Assembly (NCBI RefSeq): GCF_905475465.1
Contig: NC_062250.1
Span: 8,516,501 to 8,580,500, forward strand
DNA: 64,000 nucleotides
Direction: 5' to 3'
From: Pieris napi
Lineage: Eukaryota > Arthropoda > Insecta > Lepidoptera > Pieridae
Shown here: in pieces, positions 34,576 through 47,100 of the stretch
Layout of the letters: every line of letters starts with the position of its first letter
Position numbering within the stretch: position 1 is the stretch's first letter
The notes under the pieces: model-generated
Database searches by the model: none
Seen by the model: the letters and a program-made list of their open reading frames with translations, nothing else
What the model was told of the DNA's origin: nothing
Position numbers and translations under genes: made by a program

Positions 34576-35357
34576 ATAGACCAGTGCAGATGATTGCCTT
34601 TAAAATAAATAAAAAGTGAAATAAATAATAGTAGGATGAAACCTATTGGAAAGGGAGGATAATATTATAAAAATTAAAGGAAAAATAATTTACGGGCGAT
34701 CTGAGGTCGGGAAGGGGTAGGGGGGGAGTTTTAAGGGTAAAAAACGGTTTATCTCGATTTCCGGCAAAACTAAAAGTCCTATGGAAAAAAGTTAAATGGC
34801 AAAGTTGTATGTCATAAAAAGATCTACAACTTTTGTATTTGCAATTTTTTCACATAACCTCAAAATTTAGGTGAAAAATTCAAAAAACAAGTTTTTGGTT
34901 TTTTATTTATATCTTTTTAAAAAAAAAAATTTTCTACGAAATTTGGTGAAAACTTACCTTATTATGTCCCAAATATACTGTAATTTATTTGATTAAAAAT
35001 ATTTATTTTTTCGCCTCATTTTAACATAATATCAAAAAAGCACCCTAATTTTCAATCGAAAATTCTGACGTCAAAATTTCAGCTTTTTTCAAAAAGTTTC
35101 AAGTCTTTCAGTTCGTTGAAATCTCTATGGTAAAAAAATATATATATATATTACCATAGTAAATCTTCTCAGAAAATGCAAAAAGTCGTATGCAGTAACG
35201 CCCAGACCCGTCATCCCCTTCCCTACTATGAATCTTCTTTAAATTATAATTAGATGCCTATTTATTACTATTTTAAGATAACTTATATATACCAGAATGA
35301 CCTAAAAAAAAATTTTAGCCTTTAGATGGGCTAAAATTTTCGTATTTCATAGAGATG
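34576..35357 (+). mobile_element. half copy of the foldback element, loop reversed
   Basis: Homologous to the left arm of 21473-22911 (starts TAGACCAGTGCAGATG; has GAGGTCGGGAAGGGGTAGGG). At about 35225 it enters the loop, which is the reverse complement of the loop in the complete copy: here AAATTATAATTAGATGCC comes before GATGGGCTAAAATTTTCGTA; there the order and strand are opposite. The right arm is lost immediately after ATTTCATAGAGATG. Confidence 0.8.
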
Positions 35358-36477
35358 TTATTAGTTCGTACAACTCCTCTGAACGCGTTCCATGGTACAT
35401 ACGGTAAAAGATGCAGGTAGATCCCACATCTATACGCAACGCCAAGGGATCTAGCCGCTCGGAAAGCGACGATTAGGTGAATACGGTCATAATCAATATT
35501 CAAAATTCAAAAATAATTTATTCACGTAAGTAACACAATGTACACTTGTGATGCGTCATTAAAGAAATACATATTAATGCTTCTAATTTTACATTTACTG
35601 CCAGTTCTCAAATCAAGGGCGTAGAACGGAAGAGAAGAACTGGCAATAAACTCTCCGCCACTCTTTTTAATCGCCATGTTTTTTTTTTTTTTTACACAAC
35701 GTTTGTAAGGAGCTGCAACCATTACACCATGTTCCACATGACATCTTAAGTAATTAATAATAATAACATAAATTAAAAACAAAGACTTGTCCCCTATCAG
35801 CAGGAGGCATGGTGAAATAGGAGCACGCACTTACATTCTAGTGGGAACAACACGCAAACACATAGTCGAAATAATTAATATTGATTCCTATGTACGCTTG
35901 TACGCTGTAAAAATATATCACAAACGATTATGTAATTGATATTATGTGAAATAAACTAATTTCAATAATTACGATAATGTATTTAACTCGAACATTTTAT
36001 TCGTCAATAGACAAACCTGTTTTGATAATAAGTCACATTCTAAATGTACCGTATGTAACCATATTTACGGTTTCCTCAACTCAATGGCTCGTTGTTCCCA
36101 TTACCCCAGTTTGTTTTGCCACATTATTGGAGTCCGAATGATGAATAAAGCGACATTTTCTACAGTTGAGTGGATTCGCTATTTTTGTTGACATTTTTCG
36201 TATTAGATCTTGGGCACTTGAGGCTAACGGCCTTCAACAATAATTGTTTGCTGTCAATAGATACAATATGTTTCTTTTTATTGGAGTTTAGGTTCTGTTT
36301 TTTATCTATACGAAGTATGCAGTTAAAAAAGCTACTGATTCCACAGACACTAAGTTTGGGTGGGTTTTGGTATAGGGCGGATCTATAATTGTTTTTGGAT
36401 CAGACAAAACGGTCAAAGTTTAAATTTGTACGCTCCAGATTTTTATAATGTAGGTACTAGTTACTATAAAGTATTAG
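35358..36477. other. gene-free stretch
   Basis: No host gene supported. Short minus frames at 35315-35830 do not resemble a protein I know. A T homopolymer lies near 35680-35692. Confidence 0.4.
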
Positions 36478-36740
36478 CTTACTGGCTTGAACATGCAATT
36501 CTCTCTGAGGTCTACATCCTGCAACGCCTGTGCACCAATGGATTCCTCTTGCTATGCGCACATTCAACAGATGATTATGTATAGTGTATAGTGATCGAAA
36601 ATATGAAAATCACGAGGAAGCCGCCATGCGTTGGATCCAAAAAATCGACAGCGTGTGTCGGGAACAAAACGCTCATCACCTACTTGCCTAGAAAAAGCAA
36701 ATGATCACGAAACAGATACAGAAAACTGAGACACCACTAT
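36478..36740 (+). repeat. tRNA-derived SINE (family 1), degenerate
   Basis: Recognisable from GTGCACCAATGGATTC, CTATGCGCACATTCAAC, CAAAAAATCGACAGCGTGTG, CATCACCTACTTGCC. The head is decayed and has lost its boxes. Confidence 0.7.
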
Positions 36741-37685
36741 TTTTTTAGTTAGGTATTTCAATTAACAATTTGTGATATAGCAAAACCCTGTCTAGACACG
36801 AACCCAACGAGCCCCATAGATCCGCCTATGTTACCAACGTGAACATTAGTATGACACGATAAGGATCTTCGTAGGTGAATATTCTAGAGAAATTAACATA
36901 TATTTCGAGTTCCTGGTTTTTTACGTTACATTCTCAGCGAACAATTGTTACGGGTTTGTAGACACCGAAGTATGATTATCATCTAGGTACTTGATGCAGG
37001 AATTAGTTTTATTATTATGAAGGGTTACGGAAATATTTTAATTGATATTATTAGTTTTCTCGTCAACCTCTGCGTGCGAAGTTCGTAGTTGCCAATGAAT
37101 TCACAAATAAAACAAAAATTTAATAAATCAACATACAAATTTTAATTACAAGTATTTACAGTCTATTCTAGAAGGTGGTATATTAACAAAATCTCCATAA
37201 TGGCACTTACTATTAACTTACACTAAAAAGCAATCTACACGCTTCTAGTAAAATATACTCTCATATTCAATTTAAAGCTTATGCCATGACTCGCAACCGT
37301 GTGCTATATCCAATACGAATCGTAATATATACGAGCAGTAAGATGTTCTAAAAAATGTAGAGAAAATCTACGGCTCGGAGCAATTACGACTAGTATATTA
37401 TATATAGAAACCAGGTTAGCCATCTATCCCGAAGTATACCTCCGTCATCAGTGATAAATTATCTAATTTTATACATTTATAATACTTTCAAGTATTAAAC
37501 ATACATGGTTTATGAATAAAAGCAAATAGCTATTTACTACACTTCCTATAGAAAATTCTAAGAATCGTACCTATTACAAAAAATTTTGGAGAGTTTTTGA
37601 CAAAATTCTGTCAGGTAAAGCTCTTAAAATAACGTCTAATCTTAGGAAAACCAGGCTAGATCTAGCACCCATTGACTAATAAATC
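36741..37685. other. 3' flank / 3' UTR of Cad89D
   Basis: Lies downstream of the Cad89D stop (gene on the minus strand). On that strand a candidate AATAAA is at about 37012-37017 (TTTATT on plus), with ATTAAA variants near 37119 and 37139, so the 3' UTR may be about 0.55-0.7 kb. Not provable from sequence alone. Confidence 0.4.
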
Positions 37686-38160
37686 TCATACAGGTCTGGC
37701 AACCAGTACCCTCTCACTCCCCTGTCTCCTCATATCAACAGGCGTAACAAACATCGCTTGCCCATTTAAGTCCATAAAACTACCCACTTTTCGACCGCCA
37801 CTCAGTTTTCTATTCATCCTTGTGTCAAAATGGTCCTCATTTTCACTATGATCATAGTCTATCATTGGTTCATTCATCACTTCTTTTCTTCTGTAATTCT
37901 TTTTCCCATTGAGGAAGTACGATGGCGTGTTCACGTTTGGTGTTGAGGTTTGTCTTGTTATTCTGGGGTTGGACACAACTCGTTCGACAGATGGGAAGTG
38001 TCTTTGGATGTTCTCTGAGAATGATTGCCTGCGTTGGTTGTATCTTCTCATGTCTAGTGGCTGGTGCCCGATGGACGCTCGTCGTACGAATCGAGAGTCG
38101 TCGCGGTATCCTTTACGATCTTGCTTATGGTTTGATTTTAGCGAGTCTTCGTAGCTGCAT
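37686..38160 (-). CDS. Cad89D: Cad89D last coding exon (cytoplasmic tail, C-terminus)
   Basis: Acceptor AATTTCAG, stop TGA at 37688-37686. Encodes CSYEDSLKSNHKQDRKGYRD at the start and ends with ERVLVARPV. Rich in Arg, Ser and Asn and probably disordered. Possible phosphorylation sites of RRAS and RRQS type are visible. No obvious C-terminal PDZ ligand. Confidence 0.8.
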
Positions 38161-41100
38161 CTGAAATTAATTATGACAGATCTATTGCTGGCCGATTTTG
38201 TACGAGTATGAAACATTGTAGGATTCACTTTCAAGAGTTTTTTTAAATATGTTTATAGATCTCCTACATCAACCTATCAGGCACGCGATGAGGCACGTAT
38301 GTGACCGAGAAGCTAGGCAGTATATCAGCAGTGTCAGATCTAAGAAAGGAGTTCCTAAAAAGGGACTTCATTTTCTTAAAAGGCTTGGCTTCCCGGACGA
38401 CAACTATTCCGGAAATATCCTCATAAGCTTCCAAGAGTTTACGGGCGATAAATTATTAACGAGATGAGACGCATCATTAAAATGATCATAAATTCAATTA
38501 GTAGAATCTTTATGCACCTGCTGCAAAAAGGAACATTTGTCTAACGGTTTCAGTAATATTCTCTATTGTACATTATATTATTCTAAGCAAGTTTATAGTT
38601 CTTTTGTACTATTATTTTAGATCATCATTGAGTACATAGTTTAGCCGGCCAATACATGTGGTGTAAATGGTTACTTGTTAAGCAGCGAAAAAATCACGGG
38701 TAAACGCAAACTGGTAAGCGCAAAATGTCTTGGAGACGGAAAATTCTGGACGGAGGTCAAGTCAGTGGAACAACCGTTAAAATTGGCAATAAACAAGGAC
38801 ATATTTCGAAAATTTACTGCCTTCTGTAATTGGAGAGCCATCGCAAGAAGAATGTGGTATAACCTTACTGACGTAATTTCAGTCACTCAGTACGTAACTC
38901 ACCCGCTACTTTCTTCTGAGGTGTGCATCGAGACGAGACCGCAAGGACATCTTCCCTCCGCGATGCCAGAGTCCTGTCCACTGGAATTCACTGACGTTAG
39001 CGACGGGTCCTGGCCCTTCCTACGTGCATGTTGGTGATGGTTTACGAGTGACGACAATATTTTTTAAATTTGTTGTGTTGAAGCGAAACTTCTTTAGGCG
39101 CATGAGCGTTAAATTTTTATGGATGAATCGCATATATTAGCGATTGAGACCGATTAAGGGCGAATTACCAATTAAATACCTTATAGAAATTCTATTTTTT
39201 ATATATTTAATATTAATAGTATTTCATATTTTATGCAAAATAATTTATTGAAATCTCAAATGACGAATTGTAAATTAAAATGCCACGTGTTTTTATTATC
39301 AAAGAAATAAATTAAAAAAAATAAAATTCATAATTTGTATTAGTTTTCGACACTTTTCACATTTTAATGACAATTAAATTCCTAAAATATCTTCCTTTTT
39401 CCCTACCTCTAAGTCTCGGAAATTTAAAGTTTTAGATTCGTATAAATATGAACTAGACTTTAAATTAGTTTGCCAAAGAAGTTTCACTTCTCACATGTGT
39501 ACTTTGTACGCACGCACTTTTTTTGTTAAGTATTAGTAGTAACTAACTACATATGTAAATACAGTGTGTTCGGTTAGTGTAGGTTAATTTAATACAATAG
39601 CATAATCTTAAATATTATATTTTCTTCTATTTAAACAAAACTGCAAAGAATCGTATACTAGATTAATATATAATTCTTAAATTTTACGCTTGCTTTAGTT
39701 TAGTCAACAAATTAATGGTAAAAATGTTAGTGTAAAAATTTTTTACAATGTAATTCATTTGCTTCTATACGAACTCTATTCTATTCAAAAAAAGATGTCT
39801 CAAAATTCCACGTAGCGTCTATTTCTACGTTCGATCATTGATTTATTTGAACGTCTACCATTATAACAATCTAGCGATGAATTTAAATTAGAATCGTCGA
39901 ATTGAATTTAATATTATTTTAACCATTTTAAACGACTTCAAGAAGTACTATTGGAGGCGATTGCACTTTTTAATACTACTATACAGGGTAAATAATATGT
40001 GGGAAATGTTAATTTTTGAAAATCCTAAAACCATCACCAGTGTGTTTTGTTTTAGTGAAATAAAAAAGTTATTAAACAGTAGATTACTAATAATTATATT
40101 AATTTAGATTAAACGATAGTAGAAGTAGAAGAAAGCCAGGACCAGAATATGATAAGCATGTAACAAATATCCCGCTTGAATAACTTAATTTTGTCATAAA
40201 TAATTTAAGCAGTTGATTATTTATAAATGTAAAGAAAGTTTACCCCTTAAACTGGACTTTAATACATATATTTAATTGGATGCAAATATTGTGTACGATT
40301 TTATTTTATTTCATTAGAATAAATTTAATTTTTTTAGGTATAATTTATTTAACAATTACCAAATACAAGATTTTCATGCGTTAATGCATTCACTTCTCGG
40401 ACATAAAAAGAGATTCCACTTTAGGGTAGAATAATTGATACCATAAAGGTACCAGTTTTTGGGAATTTGACGCCAGGGCTACGCAAGTGTTTTCTAAATG
40501 TTTATGAAATAATTATTTATTTGACTAAGTATTGTAAATTTAGTTTACAAAAAAAACCTAAGTTTTCCAGCAACTGTTAAAACATTCTGTAGAGGCATTA
40601 AAAAAAATCAATTCATCTACAATATGACAAGGTTAGATTTGTCCCAGGGTATTTGTTACACGACAAAAAATGTACAAAACATTTACCTCTTCGCAGGTCT
40701 TTGATTAAATTTAATACACATCCTCTCGTGTTTATGATTAAATTCCGTGCCATTGATATCAAATTGCCCCTTCACACATTTCTGATGGGCCTTCCCGAAC
40801 TCCTCGATCGTGTTCCCATGGGGACAGATTTTCTTTGTCGGCTGATGGATAACGTCGATATAGGACTCCGGCTCGCTGTACGACTGATTCAGCTCTTGGC
40901 ACTGGTTCGATCCGGATGGAAAGAGACCTCCGTATTTGGTTAAATGATCAGAGAAAGCGTTAAGACGATGTTGAGAGTATGGCGGGTGGCGACCTCTGTT
41001 AGGACAAGGAAAACGTAAAGTTATGTTAAGAGAGACAGATAAAGAACTCATGCCAATTTACAAGATGTAATGAAACAAGCAGTTGAAATAGTTTTTATTT

Positions 41101-44100
41101 ATTGCACATTCAAATTACTTAATAAAATAATTTTTCGTATGTTTTCGTTTGTGATGGTGATGGCGTCTGAAAGATGGAAAAAGTCTTGCTTACTACAATG
41201 CCTTACTATAATGTAAGCAGATTTTACTAGAAAATACTAGTTATATACCTTTTGTTCTTCCTGACACAGAGTATGCAAATGGCAGTGGTGAAGGCTCCAA
41301 TGAAGACAAGGCAGCCAAGGGCAACTACACTGATCTCCATAGTGCTGAACATTTGCGCACTCCTGGCTTGAACTACTGTGCTATCACCGACTTCCAGTAC
41401 TTTGAAACCGGCTAAGTTGTGACGTAACGCTACTTCCCGCTTCATTATTGACCTGAAACGATATTTACGTATGAAAAAAGCTTGTCAGAATTATTGACAA
41501 GAGGTCCTGAATCCTATCGAATGAGTAATAAGCAAGTAACCAATTGTAAGAAGTCTACGCCAGTACTCTGTAAAGTCTGATAGTGATACCAATCGCGATG
41601 TTTTTGTAAGCAATTTTGATATAGTTATTTCAATACCGTTGCGCTGATGTCGCAGCCTTGGGATCGCCGTACAAAAGGCCGATTCGAAGCTATTGGAACT
41701 TACAGAGTATGGGCGCTGAATACTATTTAAAAAAAAGGTGCGTGTACTTATGTACGCGCGTAAGAAATTATATTTCTTTTGCATTATTAAGAATAGTTTT
41801 TGATTGCATGCAAATAATTAATTACAATTAAATAATCAAAGACTGGAAAAGGAGTCATTATAGTCAATAAAGTACAGTTTACATTTGAAAAATTAAATAA
41901 ATAAATATTTATTATTATTCTCTTACAATAAGTGTAACATAAATTCTATTATTATCCGAATGTTGTTTTTAAATTATGTCCAATGCCGTAGTATCTTCCG
42001 TGGGTAACGTCATTCTGTTAATTTTGGTGCCACGGTGCGCGCGCATCGTAAAAGTTCACTCTCATAAATTTTTCATAACGCGCCTAAAGAAGTATAACTT
42101 CAAAAATCAAAAGTTAAATTGATATAAATGTTTTATGACCCATGCTTCACAGATTAGTTACAAGATTATTAGAAGATATATTTAAATTGTAATTGTAGTT
42201 AATAAAGCTGTGAATTTCAATCTTCTTCCCAAAGATCTGGCTCGGTCAATAAATTTAAGTCAGTAATAATTTTCACTCACTTTTGTAGTAGCTCCATGTC
42301 AATAATCGCGTTTGATACAGGGTCGATGGCATAGACGTATATGTCAGTCCTGGAAAATAATAATTCATATTCGATTAAATTAATCGCTAATACTAATTCT
42401 TTACAAATTGAGTCATCAGTATTTAATCACGTATTTTTAATTATTACTAGCGGCCATACCCGCCTTTGCATGGAAGGCCTTTTTATAATTTGGAAAAAAA
42501 CTAACATAATTAAGGACTCTAATGGTAAAAGTATTCTTATAGTTTAGGAGTTTATTTGTTACAAATATTAAAAAAAAACAATTGAATCGGTTATTTTCTA
42601 TTGTTTACAATAGTCAAAATCGTGTGAAGTATTTATAGTTTTTACGTACACAGTTTACGTTTAGAGACGCATGCTTTCGGCGAAAACGGCTCTAGTCCAA
42701 CTAATATTTTTTAAAATATGCCACAGTCATTAACTGCGTTTTGACATTATCTGTCACTAAATAAAAACACAAACAAAAATTTTGGCGCTATTGTGTCAGA
42801 ACCTAAATTTCAATAAAATATTTTGCGCCTACGATAGACTTTTTGAATGTTTTTTGTGTCTCCTGTAAAATTAAGTCTACCGGGCATTTGCCCATATCAA
42901 AATAATCAATTAAAATCTTTCGTCTTTTTATTACTGGTAGTATAGATCTTGTATTAGTTGAATGACAGAATATATATTAGAATCATTTAGCTTATTTCTG
43001 TAAAAGGCAGTCCATTATAAGGTTATCAAATAAATTGAGAACTCACGCATATCCGTCCATGGTTGCCTTAGAGCTGGTCTCCAATCTTCGTACGCGGATG
43101 TCGAACCCGGTCATATTCGAGAGATATCGTGTGATGTTGTATAACTCCTTCTCGACTTCCATGGGTTTAGCTCCGACGACAATAACTAGCTGCTTATTTT
43201 CATCCAAAACGTATACCTACAAAAAATTCCCGACATAAAATAAAGTTTAGGATATTTCCAATACATATTCTTGCTCATCCGTGATAATTTTTCTATGTAT
43301 TTTGCTCGCTACGTTACGCAGTTATCTATGTTTGACAAATTGAATCAAGCAACCATGTGTTAATCATTGCATTGTTGCATATTTGTATTAAAAAATAATT
43401 ATTCTTGAGCGTTAGAAGTCTGCACAAAATGTTTCCGTATAAACTTAATAACTATAAGCATCATTTAGCAAAGCAATGTTATATCGCTTCTAATATATAT
43501 ATATACTTAAAAAAAAAGTGTGTGTGTACAAAGTACACATGCCAGAAGTGAAACTTCAGTGGCAAACTAATCTTGAAGTGTTGTTCATATTTATACAAAT
43601 CTTAAAGTTTAGATTTCCAATACTTAGAGGGACGGAAAAAGGAAGATATGTTAGGAATTTAATGAATTTATTTGTCATTAAAATAATAAGTGTCGAATAA
43701 TAAATAATAAATAATAAATAATAAATAATAAATAATAAATAATAAATAATAAATAATAAATAATAAATAATAAATAATAAATAATAAATAATAAATAATA
43801 AATAATAAATAATAAATAATAAATAATAAATAATAAATAATAAATAATAAATAATAAATAATAAATAATAAATAATAAATAATAAATAATGTGACGGTAA
43901 ATTGTTTTCCAACGCCGATAAAGAAGTTTCACTTCAATTATATTATTTAAACTTCGTTACATTAAAGTACTAAAAGCTAATATCACGGTTCATGATATAT
44001 ATATGAGACATCAATAACTCTATACTAACTTATTACGCATGATAAAACTAGTGTAAATTCCTTTAAAAATTAGTTTGTGTTTAATTTACTTACAAACACA

Positions 44101-47100
44101 TTAGCAATAGCTGACCGTCCGTCGTCAGCACCTTTTCTATCCGTAGCTTTAACGTCGAAGCCAATGACTCTTCCCGCATCTCTTGCGAATGAGCCTGCAA
44201 CTTTGACTCGACCAGTGACAGGGTCCACGCTGAACCGACCACCCTCTGTGTTTATCACTTGGTAGCGTATATCTGAGTTTATGCCTGCATCGGCGTCTAC
44301 AGCCTAGAATAAATAAAAATAAAATTTGAATAATTATTATTTGTTTAGTTATTTTTTGGTTTAAATTTCGATGTGTACTTTATTTTTTTGATACTCCATC
44401 GTCTTCATATGGCTACCTATTAGTTTCCGAGAAATTTGCGGACAAATATACTAATACTAAGAAAATTTAGCATACGTGCTGGGAAGCCTAACAGACAAGT
44501 TTTATAGAGCAGGGGGCAAACGGGCAAAAGCGTCTGACGTTAAAGCTGTCTGCCCACTATCCCGTAGCATACCATGACCGTACTAGGACCGTTTCAGACA
44601 AAAAACTATTCTTTGTATTGAGAAGTATGAGACTATGCCCACTAGACCGTTCCGTCACCGGCCGACACCGTAGCGTGCCATGCACGGGCCGTCAACTATT
44701 CGTCGAAGGGAATATTTTGCCGGTGCGGACACGCTACGTGCATGGCACGCGACGTTGCCAGACCGGTGACTGAGCGGGGAGTATGACCGTTACAAACCCG
44801 TTTTAAATGCGTTAAATTTGAATGTACACATTCGGAAGTACTGAAAAAACTTTTCTCCGTCATCAACTAAGTGCCTGAATAATGTCCAATATTAACACTG
44901 ATATTTGTACGAGAATGAACCGATGCCTTACGAGTGTATTGAAAAGATTTCTGCCGTGTCACATACGGGCATCATACAGATTAAATACGGGTTACATACG
45001 GGTTGTAAACGGGTTCAGAACGCTGTCGGCCCGCTTCAGTGGGCGAAATAGAGCGTACCGGATTGCTTTCCGTGCTGGATACGATCCTAGCACGGTCATG
45101 GTATGCTACGGGATAGTGGGCAGACACCTTAAATGACCACCGCCATCCATGGACACTCATTGCCGCGGGGCGCAAGTGCGTTACAGGCCTTTTAAGAATT
45201 GGTACGTTCCTTTCTTAAAGGACGCGAGTCAAATTAGAATAATTTGATGAAATGTTGTTAAAATACCTATTCAACGAAATAAGTATTCGTCATAAGTATA
45301 AAAATTTCTTACCCTTAACTGAATAACTTCATATCCAAATGGCGCTGTAGTAGGAATCGCTGTAACCATCGGACGACCGCCATAGATAAACTTCGGCGCG
45401 TTGTCATTCACATCCTTTATCCTTACAACGACTTTCACATCAAACTTTGTCATCCCCTCCAGAACCTCATCGCCAACGGGGTATATCATGTGCGGTAACT
45501 CGCGGCTTATCTTCTGTCTCTCAGCTCTTATCATTATTTCATACAAATCTCGCGCTTCTCTGTCGGGACTCCGAATCAAATACAACGTCCCATTACGAGG
45601 ATCTATCACGAATGTTCTTTTTACATCGGTGTCATTTTCGTTATAAATATAATATTTCATTTTGAAGTTTTCATAATACTCTGTTAAGTTCAACGTGACT
45701 AATTCCACCGGTGTTTGGACATTTTCTTCTATTTCCAATTCATAATATCTCGATATAAACACGGGTTTATCTGATACTTCGACTTCGTCTGAAATATCTT
45801 TCACTGTTAATACGATGAGTGCTGTAGAACTTAGACTAGGTGATCCAAGGTCAGAAGCAATAACGGTGATATTATGCACTGATTGACTTTCATAATCTAA
45901 TCTTGCTGTAGTTGTTATCGTTCCATCTTTGGAGTCAATAGCAAACATATTAAGTTGGTTTTTTCTTTGTGGGATACTGAACAATATTAACCCGTTTCCA
46001 TTACCAACAAAATCTGAATCATTTGCATACACTTTGGTTACGACGGTCCCTACTGGGGCATTTTCCTCTAATGTTGCTTTATATACTGGTACCACTTTGA
46101 CAGATTCATAATTATGATTAATTTTTTCTGCTTCTATATGTTTAAGTTCTAAAAGTTCATTATAAGCATTGAATTGAGGTGCATTATCATTCACATCTAG
46201 TACTTGCACTTCGACGCTCACCGATGATGATAGCTTTTTGTCTTGGCCGTTGTCCGTAGCTACTACTGTTAAAACATATTTATCCACTTTTTCCCTATCG
46301 AGCTCTCCATTTACACTAAAAACTCCACTCAGTGGTGATATTTCGAATGGCAAATCGTTACTCGTTGGCTCAATGTGGTACGTGATATTAGCATTTTGGC
46401 CAAAATCAGCATCGGTGGCATCGACTTTACCCAAAATGCGTCGAGTGTACTGAGCTTCTTCGACATTGAATGTGTACCACGCTTTTTTGAACATCGGATA
46501 GTGATCGTTCACGTCTTGAACAAATAGTCGGATAACTGTATGATCACTGAGCTGACCACCATCCAAGGCAGTTATATTTAATCGAAACTCTGATTCTGGA
46601 GGCAAAGCTCGAGCGGCAACGATATTTCCATATCTTTCATTCACAACAAAGTACCTTTTTATTTGTAAGGCACTGGCTGGGAGTGAAAAGGGCGGTATGA
46701 AAACTTCAGACATAAATTCATAACGTATCTGTCCGTTTGTTCCACTATCCATATCCATAGCGTTTAATCTTAAAACAGTTGAACCGACTGCAATATTTTC
46801 AGGAATGTGGAAGAGAGGCGAATCGACTGTTACCGCGTATTTGTTTTTAGGCTTTACTTCCACATTAGTTATGATACCCGTATTATTTCTTATTTCTTTG
46901 TAAACTTTAACAGGGCTCCGTTCCGAGTTCTCTATTAATTCTATATTTTCTCCAAGGGGTATAACAATCTGATCAAACCTTGGTATATTATCGTTAACAT
47001 CCGAAACGAGTACAGTTAATTTGGCTTCTGAACTTAAGCTTCCCTTATCTCTTGCGACTATTTTTAGAAGGTAAGCACTTTTTTCTTCGCGATCTAGTTT

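Noticed and set aside
43556..43932. Long minus-strand frames with LLFIIYY repeats (118 and 84 codons)
   Set aside because: They are translations of the TAAATAA microsatellite, which has no stop in these frames; not genes.
44882..45175. Open frames of 84 and 64 codons between exons 13 and 14
   Set aside because: They lie within the nested TIR element and LINE tail and resemble no protein.
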